64,000 nucleotides of DNA, taken from the NCBI RefSeq assembly GCF_021389955.1, contig NZ_CP089980.1:5327001-5391000 (forward strand), written 5' to 3'. Positions 47,040 to 54,953 of the stretch are shown here, piece by piece. This DNA is from Fulvivirga maritima (GTDB lineage Bacteria; Bacteroidota; Bacteroidia; Cytophagales; Cyclobacteriaceae). Positions within the stretch are counted from its first letter, which is position 1. The number at the start of each line of letters is the position of its first letter. A program made the translations under genes and the position numbers. The notes beneath the pieces were generated by a model that was not told the DNA's origin, made no database searches, and saw only the letters and a list, made by a program, of their open reading frames with translations.

Positions 47040-47175
47040 TCTACAATGCCTTACAACGAAGTAATATACGCAATTGCATATATTCTCATTATATCTCGCT
47101 CCTAATCTAGTAAATTTTTATTATTTCGAAAGCCCTTCATGGCTACACTATAAACACGCTACACCCTTGGCTAAA
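47040..47175 (-). repeat. Spacer repeat, family 2, with short translated leader
   Basis: Minus strand TTTACTAGATTAGGAG.GAGA then ATG opening a 12-codon frame MRIYAIAYITSL ending in TAA, and CGTTGTAAGGCATTG before the next gene. Copies at 47700-47800 and 54465-54640 share the SD-like GGAG, the ATATAATG and the palindromic ATATA.GCAATTG..TATAT core. Confidence 0.65.
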
Positions 47176-47262
47176 TTGAAATACTGACTACACATCATAG
47201 CTATGCTATCCGCTTATCTTATTCAGAGAAAATGCTAATGTACATGGTAGTTTTTTTATTTT
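47176..47262 (-). repeat. Degenerate copy of the 'GGTCGTAGG' spacer repeat
   Basis: ATACTGA..ACA..ATAGCTA.GC.ATCCGCTTATCTTATTC.GAG.AAATGCT..TGTACATG follows the better copies at 54641-54815 but stops before the terminal hairpin. Confidence 0.55.
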
Positions 47263-47684
47263 TTGATCCAATATTCTCGAAGTCTCTTCTTAACTATGTC
47301 AAACTCATTTTGCTTCATCCAATTCCGTTCAATCAAGTGTATTCCTTGTCTACTTTCTATCTCAATTACATTGTCATATGTGTCGAACTCTCCGATATCT
47401 ATAATATCATTAAAGTTCAGTTTTATCCTGCCTTTCCAACGTCCGGGAATTTCAATGAAGTCAGTTCCTAGCTTAAGTTTACCTACATTAAGTTTTCTAA
47501 AGAAAATTGTCAAAAAGCTAATACCCATACCCAATCCCATTAAAGAGAAAAGTCCTACGATTATTGAAAACCAAATTTTTTCTCCCTTAATAACTCCGAG
47601 TCCAAATAATGAAAACAGGACAAGTCCGCCAAGTCCAACGAAAAAGTATTTAATTGGTGGACGATATTTAAATTCTTCGGTCAT
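47256..47684 (-). CDS. Small membrane protein with PH-like C-terminal domain
   Basis: 142 residues from the ATG at 47684 (MTEEFKYRPPIKYFFVG). Two hydrophobic helices (YFFVGLGGLVLFSLFGLGV and IWFSIIVGLFSLMGLGMG) are followed by a beta-rich tail (LKLGTDFIEIPGRWKGRIKL, NVIEIESRQGIHLIER), the layout of bacterial PH-like membrane proteins. In this copy the conserved spacer leader (MRIYTIVYITRL) has no stop and runs in frame into the gene, so initiation at 47735 would add 17 residues. Function unknown. Confidence 0.6.
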   Translation of the reverse strand: MTEEFKYRPPIKYFFVGLGGLVLFSLFGLGVIKGEKIWFSIIVGLFSLMGLGMGISFLTIFFRKLNVGKLKLGTDFIEIPGRWKGRIKLNFNDIIDIGEFDTYDNVIEIESRQGIHLIERNWMKQNEFDIVKKRLREYWIKK

Positions 47685-47699
47685 TTTTTGAATTACTAT

Positions 47700-47800
47700 C
47701 AACCTAGTAATATATACAATTGTATATATTCTCATTATATCTCCCTCCTAATCTAGTAAATTTTTAATATTTTTTTTATACTTTCAAGTCAACGTGGATA
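47700..47800 (-). repeat. Spacer repeat, family 2
   Basis: Same GGAGGGAGATATAATG and ATATATACAATTGTATATAT core as at 47040. Here the leader frame is fused to the downstream gene. Confidence 0.65.
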
Positions 47801-47921
47801 TAAATCTCTGTGATACGGGAAGAAGAATGAGCTAATAACACCTCAAGCACTATACTTAACCCCGGGAGTGCCCTTAAACATCACATCAAACCGAATAGTT
47901 AGCCTTTGTTACCACCGGTTC

Positions 47922-49950
47922 TTAATACGATTCAACTAGTTTTTCCAACTGCATCATATACTCAAAAAATTCACCTTGAGTATAAGAGACTATGGGAGAG
48001 TTAACTAGTAGCGCAATAATAATTTCCTGATCCGGAAAAATAGCCAATATGGAACCGGAAGAAGGTAATTCACCGGTATGAAACCAAATTCTCTTATTAT
48101 TAATATCTTCTTCTACAAACCATCCTAAGCCATAGCCCACATTTCGCATGTCAGAAGTTACCTGATTTTGAAACATGAGCCTTTTCGTTTCTTGATCTAT
48201 AAAATCATCTCCAATAATAGCCAGTCCGAATTTGGTAAGATCATCAGTTGTAGAAAGTAATCCTCCCGTAGAGTAGGAATAGCTTAAGTCATAAGGAGTT
48301 GCCTCCTCACCAGTCAGGTAATAAAATTTACTCTTATGATCCATCACACTGTCTGCTATATCTCCATACGTGGCATGCATCCCGATGGGACCCCAAATAT
48401 TTTGCTTCATATAACTCAAGTAAGGTTGTTGAGTTATATTTTCAATAGCAGCACCTAAAAGAATATAACCATTAGATGAGTATAAGAACTTTGTACCAGG
48501 CTTTACTTGCAACGAATCATTTTTAAAAATGGACAATGCATCGGTTAAATTACTATAGTGCTGCTGGATAAAGATCTCGTCCCAGCTTTTCCCATAATAA
48601 TGCCGGATACCACTTAAGTGGCTGGCCACTTGCCTTACGGTAATAGGGTATTTCTTTTTTGGGGAATGCAGGCACATAAGTTTGAATTGCAGTATCAAGG
48701 TATAACAGGCCTTTAGCATATAGCTGCATAATAGCCGCAGAGGTCATGGTTTTTGAGACACTGGCAATTCGAAATTGTGTCTGTCTATCTACAAGTATAT
48801 TAGCAACTTTATCTGCATAACCATAGCCTTGGGAAAAAATGATGGTATCTGATTTACCAATTGATAATTGAAAACCTGTTGGGTTAAATTCGTTTTGAAA
48901 GTCTGTAGCCCATTGATCGATTTTACAAGCCAATGCATCGCATGGTAGTTTGTTAGTTTCAGGCTCATCTGTAGGTGGGTAATTCGACAATGTCACTTTT
49001 GCAGAAAGGATACCGGAAGACGTTTTCCATTCACCAAAACTATTGGAGCGATAGTAACACTTGAAGTGCTCACGGTCTTTTTTTGATTTGGTTACCCCAA
49101 ACACTGTTCCGGCGACTACTGTGCTTACCTGGGGTATGACTACCTTCTCATGATTGATAATTACCGTGTCGTATGAAACCCTAGCAGGGTACATTTTCAT
49201 GTATTGCTCATATTTAGAGGTTACATATTTCCGATCGTCCTTATCCATGATCCATTCAAATACCAGAAAAAACTGATCTTCTTTGACTATTTGGGTATCG
49301 CTTATTTCGAAATCTAACCATCCCTTTTTAACGTCTGATGTTACTAATACCTGATGTGTAAGTAGGTCTACTCCCGGCTTATCGGTTTGGCTGTCTACTG
49401 ACATGATCCGCATCCTTACCTTAAATTCAGGAGATAAATTTTTGGCAATATGCAAGGATGCCTCTTTAAGAAATGTCAGGTTTTTATTATCTGATTTATC
49501 GATTAGGAGGGCCATGGCACTGCCAGCTGAAAGGGTGTCATAGTGGATTTGCCCTGAGAGCAATAAGCTCTTACCATTTCCCAGAGTAACTGATTTCTTT
49601 TTTTCTTGTTTTGCGACTATTTCTACCTCGCCTAACTCCAGCACATTTTCGTTGAGCGAAACCACCAAGTTGTTTGCTGCGGTGGAGATCGAGGAAATGG
49701 GAAATGATTTTCTGATGTATCCTACAGAGGAAAAAAGCAGGTCCTGATCGGAATACTTTAGAGGTATGTTGATGGTAAATGAGCCATCTTCATTAGAAAT
49801 TGTGCCAACTTCAGTATTAGCAATTCCAATGTTTACGTATGGAATAGGTTGTTTGGTTTGATTATTTATAACACTCCCTGAAATCAATGTCTGGCATTGC
49901 CCAATTGCCATTTGGCAACACAATACTAATAGAAGTATGAATTTTGTCAT
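47922..49950 (-). pseudogene. Secreted serine hydrolase (beta-lactamase class C fold) with N-terminal carboxypeptidase-like domain, frameshifted
   Basis: N-terminal signal (MTKFILLLVLCCQMAIGQC), a CarboxypepD-reg-like domain (ISGSVINNQTKQPIPYVNIG), a lectin-like middle region, then the hydrolase: GYGYADKVANILVDRQTQF, ASVSKTMTSAAIMQLY with the SxxK Ser and Lys, YSSNGYILLGAAI as the second motif, and HTGELPSSGSILAI as the third. The frame breaks at VPAFPKK, where six As followed by four Cs (plus strand 48655-48664) shift reading; with one base less it continues FPKKKYPITVRQVASHLSGI, the normal family sequence, to 47922. Total about 675 residues. Such enzymes act as peptidases or esterases; beta-lactam resistance is not implied. 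Confidence 0.82.
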
Positions 49951-50009
49951 TTAAGTTATGTGTGGTGACGACCATTATGATGAGGAAGAATAGAAAACTC
50001 TAACCTTGC

Positions 50010-50095
50010 CTCCACTAAATAGCCACAACTTGATTTAAATATAAACTTGTGGCGGACATTCCATTCCCCACGAAAATATCCTGCCCCATGAAGCC
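50010..50095 (-). repeat. Spacer repeat, family 3
   Basis: Second copy of the element at 46372-46455, with GCCACAA / TTGTGGC arms of 7 bp around TTTAAATATAAAC. It separates the serine-hydrolase gene from the next gene. Confidence 0.65.
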
Positions 50096-50111
50096 TCATC
50101 CATAGCATTTG

Positions 50112-50597
50112 TTAGTAGCTTTCCTTTTCTATTGCTTCGTTCAGTTGATCAATGGTTAACCCTTTATCGATTCGAAGTTCTGCAATAGGGTTGGGATAGC
50201 TACCTAGAAAGATGTCCAAAAAGGGTACCTGTCTCCATATTTCTTTCTCAAATCTTGGCAACATGACTATTTCATGTTCATCTGTTCGTCCGATTAGTTC
50301 AATTTTTCTTCTCCAACCAGTGTATTCGTCAACAAGCTCAAGTGTTCCATTAAATTGCTTTAGATCCAAAGAAGAAAAAGTCTCAATAAGTTTATTGGTT
50401 TTTATAAAGCCGTTCAGAGCTATCAGTCCAGAGACACATACGCCACTTAAGAAGGTGCAAGTAAAAAGTGAGACAAAAGTTGAGACTTCGAAAGTCCCCG
50501 GAAAGAGGTTCAAAACTAGGTATCCTATTGGTATAACAAGGAAGAATCCAATGAGAAATATTATGCTTTTTCTCACTCCGTTTATATATTCTTTCAT
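50112..50597 (-). CDS. Hypothetical membrane protein
   Basis: 161 residues with two N-terminal helices (SIIFLIGFFLVIPIGYLVL and FVSLFTCTFLSGVCVSGLIA) and a soluble C-terminal domain (WRRKIELIGRTDEHEIVML, IRQ-type IDKGLTIDQLNEAIEKES). No family recognised. Upstream, an inverted repeat TACTAACG ... CGTTAGTA (about 50615-50700) separates it from the M1-like peptidase gene. Confidence 0.55.
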   Translation of the reverse strand: MKEYINGVRKSIIFLIGFFLVIPIGYLVLNLFPGTFEVSTFVSLFTCTFLSGVCVSGLIALNGFIKTNKLIETFSSLDLKQFNGTLELVDEYTGWRRKIELIGRTDEHEIVMLPRFEKEIWRQVPFLDIFLGSYPNPIAELRIDKGLTIDQLNEAIEKESY

Positions 50598-50611
50598 AAT
50601 AACGATTACTA

Positions 50612-50702
50612 CTAACGGCTCGTATTACCGTCAGTTAAGAGATTAAAGTTAAAGATTTATGATTTAGAACCGACGTTAGTAATTCCGAATGGATTCGGAT
50701 CT
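50612..50702 (-). repeat. Spacer with long-range inverted repeat
   Basis: Minus strand TACTAACG near 50695 and CGTTAGTA near 50618 are complementary ends about 80 bases apart, the same outer symmetry as the attC-like spacers. Sequence between them differs from the other families. Confidence 0.45.
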
Positions 50703-50748
50703 GGTCGAATCCGTCGTAATTGCGGTTATACTTTATTAGCACCTTCTT

Positions 50749-52143
50749 TTATTCCATTGTTATTTTGTCAATCGCATTTTTGACCGAATTGTCGTTAATC
50801 AGATATTGCTTTTCTATTAATTCCATCATCTTTTTGTCATTTAACGTTGTTTGTAATGTTGAAATTAGAAAATCGTAATTGGTAAAAGTGGTTTCCGTTT
50901 CGAGAATTGTAATTAGCCATTTCCACATTTTTTCCTCTCCAATTTCCTCTTTTATTGCTGTAAAAATCAATGGCGCATAATCATAAACATACTGTTGTCT
51001 GTTTTCGTATTCGGTTTCTGATTTTATTTTACCAAATGGTTTAGGACTGAATTTTTTTAAATGCTCAATTTTTTTATCCATCTTTTGTTGGTAGAGTTCT
51101 TCGCCCATTATGCCTTTTGTCAGTTGTAAGGATAATAACTCTGCAAACCCTTCACTCATCATATCCCCTAGTTCCGAGTTGAACACTTTTAAGGTCCCAA
51201 AATAATAATGCCCTAATTCGTGTGCTATGTATGGACGCCAAAAGTTTTGATATTTAGGGTCAACAATATTTTTAAGCCCATTGCTCCAACCAATGCTATA
51301 GATGGCGGGATACGAAACAAACATCCAACTATCTTTTTTTGAAACAGGTGTTGTTTGTATAAAACTTACTGGTTGGTTAAAAGGTATATTTAATTTTTTG
51401 GCATAAAAAGCCTTGTAATCGTTTATAAGCTTGCCGAAGTTTTCTATTTCTTTTTTGCTCATTCCCGAATTTAAGAGGTAGGTGTTATCCAATTCGTCAA
51501 AATCGTAATTGCCACAAAAAAGGGTTATTTCTTGAGGAAGTTCGCTTTTGAAATTATGCTTTTGCGCCTTTACAGGTTGGTTGCCATTAACATATAAGGT
51601 AGAACAATCATTACAGATTATTTCTACATCGTAAGTAAGGTGTTCGTAAGTTTTGTCATTTGTTATGTCGTATAGAACAGGGTACCAAGCAGATTGAAAT
51701 CCATCTGCCCTTACGGAATTATGATTAAAAGCAATGTTTCCTTTCCAATCTTTTCGGCTATAATTTTCAATGGTATCCTTAACTACAGGGAACTTACCAA
51801 CATATTTAAATTGGATTGAATTTGGAAGAAATTTGCCTTTCCCACTGCTATCCTCAAAATAATAAGCGTTACTTTCTCCTGTTGAGGTTGTATCATTAAA
51901 TGCTCTGCTGTATTGTATTAAAAACTCTTCAGGTTTTAATGCCTTAATGTGCAAAATATTAAGTCCTGAATTTATTCGGATATAATAATCATTGATATGT
52001 GGAAGATCACTTAAAGTCAAATCACCTTCGATAGTCCCCTGTTCAATCGATATTTCAATTTTTCCGGTAAGTTTAGGAACTCCTGGTTGTGCCGACAATT
52101 TAATACAGGCTAGTAAAGCCAGAAGTAAAAATGTACTTTTCAT
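50749..52143 (-). CDS. Secreted M1-like zinc metallopeptidase
   Basis: 464 residues with a signal peptide (MKSTFLLLALLACIKLSAQ). A beta-rich N-terminal half is followed by a gluzincin domain with PYIAHELGHYYFG (HExxH, zinc His pair and catalytic Glu) and MSEGFAELLSLQL, where the Glu is the likely third ligand. The spacing and the YEHLTYDVEIICNDCSTLYV N-terminal sheet fit a divergent M1 aminopeptidase-like protein without the long C-terminal helical domain. GAMEN-type exopeptidase motif is not seen, so substrate preference is open. Confidence 0.78.
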   Translation of the reverse strand: MKSTFLLLALLACIKLSAQPGVPKLTGKIEISIEQGTIEGDLTLSDLPHINDYYIRINSGLNILHIKALKPEEFLIQYSRAFNDTTSTGESNAYYFEDSSGKGKFLPNSIQFKYVGKFPVVKDTIENYSRKDWKGNIAFNHNSVRADGFQSAWYPVLYDITNDKTYEHLTYDVEIICNDCSTLYVNGNQPVKAQKHNFKSELPQEITLFCGNYDFDELDNTYLLNSGMSKKEIENFGKLINDYKAFYAKKLNIPFNQPVSFIQTTPVSKKDSWMFVSYPAIYSIGWSNGLKNIVDPKYQNFWRPYIAHELGHYYFGTLKVFNSELGDMMSEGFAELLSLQLTKGIMGEELYQQKMDKKIEHLKKFSPKPFGKIKSETEYENRQQYVYDYAPLIFTAIKEEIGEEKMWKWLITILETETTFTNYDFLISTLQTTLNDKKMMELIEKQYLINDNSVKNAIDKITME

Positions 52144-52434
52144 TAGTGATGTTTTTCAGCTTGGTGCTAACGCTGAGATATGGCGCTGAGCCCTCCGAGC
52201 TTAATTTATAGCGTTAAAAGTAGCTTATCTGCCGGTGCCATCAAAGTTTTGGAAATGCACTGTGCTCTGTAGATTAATTACTCCCACATGCTACAGGTGG
52301 TAAAAGGCACTTCAGTTTCTTGGCAGAACATAAGCGGGATGTTTAGCAGGCTATTTGCGGATGGGTTAGTAAGGGCATGGGCCATCATCGTTTGTTAGAA
52401 GTTTTATTTGATATTTAACCTCGGACTGATCGTA
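52144..52434 (-). repeat. Spacer with TAACGCT/AGCGTTA hairpin
   Basis: Just upstream of the M1-like gene the minus strand has TAACGCT (about 52216-52210) and AGCGTTA (about 52174-52168) enclosing about 35 bases with inner GAGGGCTC-like pairing. The rest of the stretch has no gene. Confidence 0.5.
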
Positions 52435-52617
52435 GCATCCGCTGCGATACATATATAGCTTGAACATCCGCTCAAATTCTTTCCTTTAAGCCATCATTAT
52501 CTTTCTTAAAATACTGATTGTACATTGTAGCTAAGCCATCCGCTTATCTTATTCCGAGCAAATGCTCTTGCACATGATAGGTCGTAGGGCCGCTGCGCTT
52601 AACCTACGACCAGAGGG
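52435..52617 (-). repeat. 'GGTCGTAGG' spacer repeat, copy 1
   Basis: Minus strand: GGTCGTAGGTTAAGCGCAGC-..-CCTACGACC hairpin (9-bp arms) near 52612-52580, then ATCATGTGCAAGAGC, GATAAGCGGATGGC, TACAATGTACAATCAGTATT and ATTTGAGCGGATG, ending in CGGATGCTACGATCAGTCCG. Other copies: 53975-54138, 54641-54815, 60385-60551. Confidence 0.75.
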
Positions 52618-52631
52618 TGGCTCTCGCCATT

Positions 52632-53819
52632 TTATATTTTTTCTTCAATAGTCTTCCTTAAATCTTCAGCATTTGTTTCACTCAAGGAGAAAGAGAAGTT
52701 CATATTCTTTTCAATCACAAATTGCTTTAAATTGAAGTATGGCTTATCTCCTTTATAAGCTGTAGCCATTATTGTCGCCTTAGATCCTATCGGAAGAATT
52801 AATTTTTCTTCATCATTATGTGTAAATCCAAAGGAATTGTTTTGCTTTTGATAACCAGGTATGTACATTTTCTCATTAGGTAGGATTAGTGATGTAAAAA
52901 CATAATCAAAATCATTTTCATTGTCAATTTTGGCCAACATTTCTACATTCTCCGAATTAGGATTGTCAAATAGCTTGTCAATATTCGCCCAGCCTAATTT
53001 CTTTACGCTGAATATGTAGCTCGTATTAAAGTCTTCAACAAATCCATTTTGACCTTTATTGGTAATCACATCAGGTATAAAAAGACCACTTTCAGTTTCA
53101 CGAAGAGTTACAAAATCTTTAGCAATGTCTATGACTTTCACTTTTACACCTTCAACTATTGTTTCGTCTCCAATTTTTCTATTAACCTCCCATAGCCATT
53201 CACTGAATTTTGAATCATATGTATTAAAGTATCTTTGATATTCATAGGTGATAGAAACGTAAGATCTTTCTAATGTTCTCAATCGGGAATTCAATATGGA
53301 CTCAGGAGAATCCCAGTTCATGAATTCAGAACTATCTCTTTCTCCTTGATAAATCATCATTTTTTCATCCAGAGAATCGGTGGGTATAATAAATCCGATT
53401 TCGCTTCCTTCTCTCAACTCTAATTTCTTTGAATTAGCTTTTGCAGAAATGAATACCATTCCACCACTTTGTAAGTTTTGGGAATTACTTTGTGTAAAGA
53501 GGTTGCCCAAAACAAAGTCGCTTGATTTAAAAGCTTCTTTTATTTCAATTTCAACTTTAGTCCAATTCTCAATACTATCCGTTGTTGCAAACGAATTAGC
53601 GTAAATTTTCACTATCGTACCACTTTTAGTTGTCAAGGAAGTGTCCCTGAGGTTATTGATAGAAAAGGATTGGCTTGCAAGCTGAGAGTTGCTGTATAAC
53701 TTAGAAAAAATAATTTCTTTCTGAATTTCAGAATTATCGATTGCTTCGTCTTTTGTGTTTTCATTCTGACAAGCAGAAAGAAAAGCTAAAATTAATGTTG
53801 AAAATATAATTCTATTCAT
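52632..53819 (-). CDS. Hypothetical lipoprotein with surface-exposed beta-rich domain
   Basis: 395 residues from the ATG at 53819 (MNRIIFSTLILAFLSAC, lipoprotein Cys at residue 17). The stretch TTKSGTIVKIYANSFAT near residue 65 is typical of Bacteroidota surface lipoproteins with an immunoglobulin-like first domain; later parts are beta-rich (WANIDKLFDNPNSENVEML, YVFTSLILPNEKMYIPGYQ). No catalytic motif. It lies between two spacer repeats. Confidence 0.68.
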   Translation of the reverse strand: MNRIIFSTLILAFLSACQNENTKDEAIDNSEIQKEIIFSKLYSNSQLASQSFSINNLRDTSLTTKSGTIVKIYANSFATTDSIENWTKVEIEIKEAFKSSDFVLGNLFTQSNSQNLQSGGMVFISAKANSKKLELREGSEIGFIIPTDSLDEKMMIYQGERDSSEFMNWDSPESILNSRLRTLERSYVSITYEYQRYFNTYDSKFSEWLWEVNRKIGDETIVEGVKVKVIDIAKDFVTLRETESGLFIPDVITNKGQNGFVEDFNTSYIFSVKKLGWANIDKLFDNPNSENVEMLAKIDNENDFDYVFTSLILPNEKMYIPGYQKQNNSFGFTHNDEEKLILPIGSKATIMATAYKGDKPYFNLKQFVIEKNMNFSFSLSETNAEDLRKTIEEKI

Positions 53820-53835
53820 GCATTTCATTTTTGGT

Positions 53836-53938
53836 GGAGCCTAACAACCGTACAAGGGAAACACCTCCCCCTTATTTTTATTATGGGGATCAATCTAAAG
53901 GATTTCTGATTAATTTCATAGAGGTGTTAGCCATATGT
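53836..53938 (-). repeat. attC-like spacer, copy 1
   Basis: Minus strand: GGCTAACACCTC (53935 side), then about 60 A/T-rich bases with CCCC/GGGG pairing, GAGGTGTTTCCC, and GGTTGTTAGGC (53848-53838). AACACCTC and GAGGTGTT are perfect complements and GCTAAC faces GTTAGGC, which fits the R''-L''-L'-R' order of integron attC sites; GTTAGGC matches the core GTTRRRY. Confidence 0.6.
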
Positions 53939-53974
53939 GTGTATATCTCTATGGTCTTGGTTGAGTTATGCCTC

Positions 53975-54138
53975 GGACTGTTCCTAACATCCGCTCAAAT
54001 TCTTTCCTTTAAGCCATCATTATCTTTCTTAAAATACTGATTGTACATTGTAGCTAAGTCATCCGCTTATCTTATTACGAGCCAATGCTCTTGTACATGA
54101 TAGGTCGTAGGGTCGCTGCGCTTAACCTACGACCAGCG
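53975..54138 (-). repeat. 'GGTCGTAGG' spacer repeat, copy 2
   Basis: Nearly the same as 52435-52617, including the GGTCGTAGG/CCTACGACC hairpin, and directly joined to the attC-like spacer copy 1. The two blocks together form a 300-base unit that recurs at 60250-60551. Confidence 0.75.
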
Positions 54139-54220
54139 GGAAATTTGATGTTTTATACCTTGTCAGAGACACTGATGATCATTGAAAGTTTGTAGTCGCA
54201 GACTACGAACAACTAGGTAA

Positions 54221-54454
54221 TTACAACAATTTACTGTGCTTTGATGGGAGGTCAATAATTCTAAACCTTCCGTGCGTACCTATTAGTTCAATGATTTTTT
54301 TATCCTCAAGAGCCTTCAGTAATGGTATTAAAATCTTCAGATGATTCTCATTTTGATCTAAATCTTTAATTGACCATTCATTCCCAAAATTCCTGTAGCA
54401 TAATTCAATTTTATTTAAAAAATCTATCTTTATTCTAGAACTCGATTGACTCAA
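54221..54454 (-). CDS. Small hypothetical protein, possible winged-helix
   Basis: 77 residues from a TTG start at 54454; no ATG is available and a stop lies just upstream. IKIDFLNKIELCYRNFG, then LIPLLKALEDKKIIELIGTH and GRFRIIDLP look like a helical region followed by a beta hairpin, as in winged-helix domains, but it is too short to be sure. It follows a family 2 spacer whose leader ATG is directly followed by a stop. Confidence 0.4.
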   Translation of the reverse strand: MSQSSSRIKIDFLNKIELCYRNFGNEWSIKDLDQNENHLKILIPLLKALEDKKIIELIGTHGRFRIIDLPSKHSKLL

Positions 54455-54464
54455 TTTTTTCTTT

Positions 54465-54640
54465 AATTATGTACAACAAAGTAATATATACAATTGCATA
54501 TATTCACATTATACCTCTCTCCTAATATAATAATTTTTTATGCTTCGAAAGCCTGCATTACCGCATTATAAATGCTTTACAGCCTTGGCCAGTTATAGAC
54601 GTAGCCAACTACGGTTATACCTATCGGACAGGTCAGAGCA
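54465..54640 (-). repeat. Spacer repeat, family 2
   Basis: Contains GGAGAGAGGTATAATGTGAAT, ATATATGCAATTGTATATAT and the distal GGCCAAGGCTGTAAAGC and GTAGTTGGCTACGTCTATA blocks also found at 47040 and 44089. Confidence 0.65.
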
Positions 54641-54815
54641 TCCGCTGCGATACATATATAGCTTGAGCATCCGCTCAAATTCTTTCCATAAGCAATCAAT
54701 ATCTTTCTTAAAATACTGATTGTACATTGTAGCTAAGCCATCCGCCTATCTTATTCCGAGCAAATGCTCTTGTACATGATAGGTCGTAGGATCGCTGCGC
54801 TTAACCTACTACCAG
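54641..54815 (-). repeat. 'GGTCGTAGG' spacer repeat, copy 3
   Basis: Same order of blocks as 52435-52617. In this copy one hairpin arm reads GGTAGTAGG against CCTACGACC, so one pair is weakened. It ends next to the group II intron fragment. Confidence 0.72.
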
Positions 54816-54830
54816 AGGGGATGCTGGATT

Positions 54831-54945
54831 ATTACCTAAAACTTCAACCAGAGATTCAATGAACCGCCGTATACCAGACCGGTACGTACGGTGGGGGGAG
54901 AAGCGCACTCTGGCTCAATTTGAGTCAGAGCCGTCTACTCGATTG
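54831..54945 (+). mobile_element. 3' fragment of a group II intron (domains V-VI)
   Basis: Matches 59409-59530 of the full intron from ATGCTGGATTATTACC through domain V (CGCCGTATACCAGACCGGTA, CGTACGGT) and domain VI to GTCTACTC.ATTG. It encodes the last 13 residues of the intron protein (MLDYYLKLQPEIQ). It lies 9 bases from the stop codon of the next gene, that is, in a gene-end spacer like the full copy. Confidence 0.85.
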
Positions 54946-54953
54946 GAGTGCGT

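Noticed and set aside
47922-49950. Acquired beta-lactamase resistance gene
   Set aside because: The SxxK hydrolase is fused to a carboxypeptidase-like domain and belongs to the broad serine hydrolase group; nothing points to antibiotic hydrolysis.
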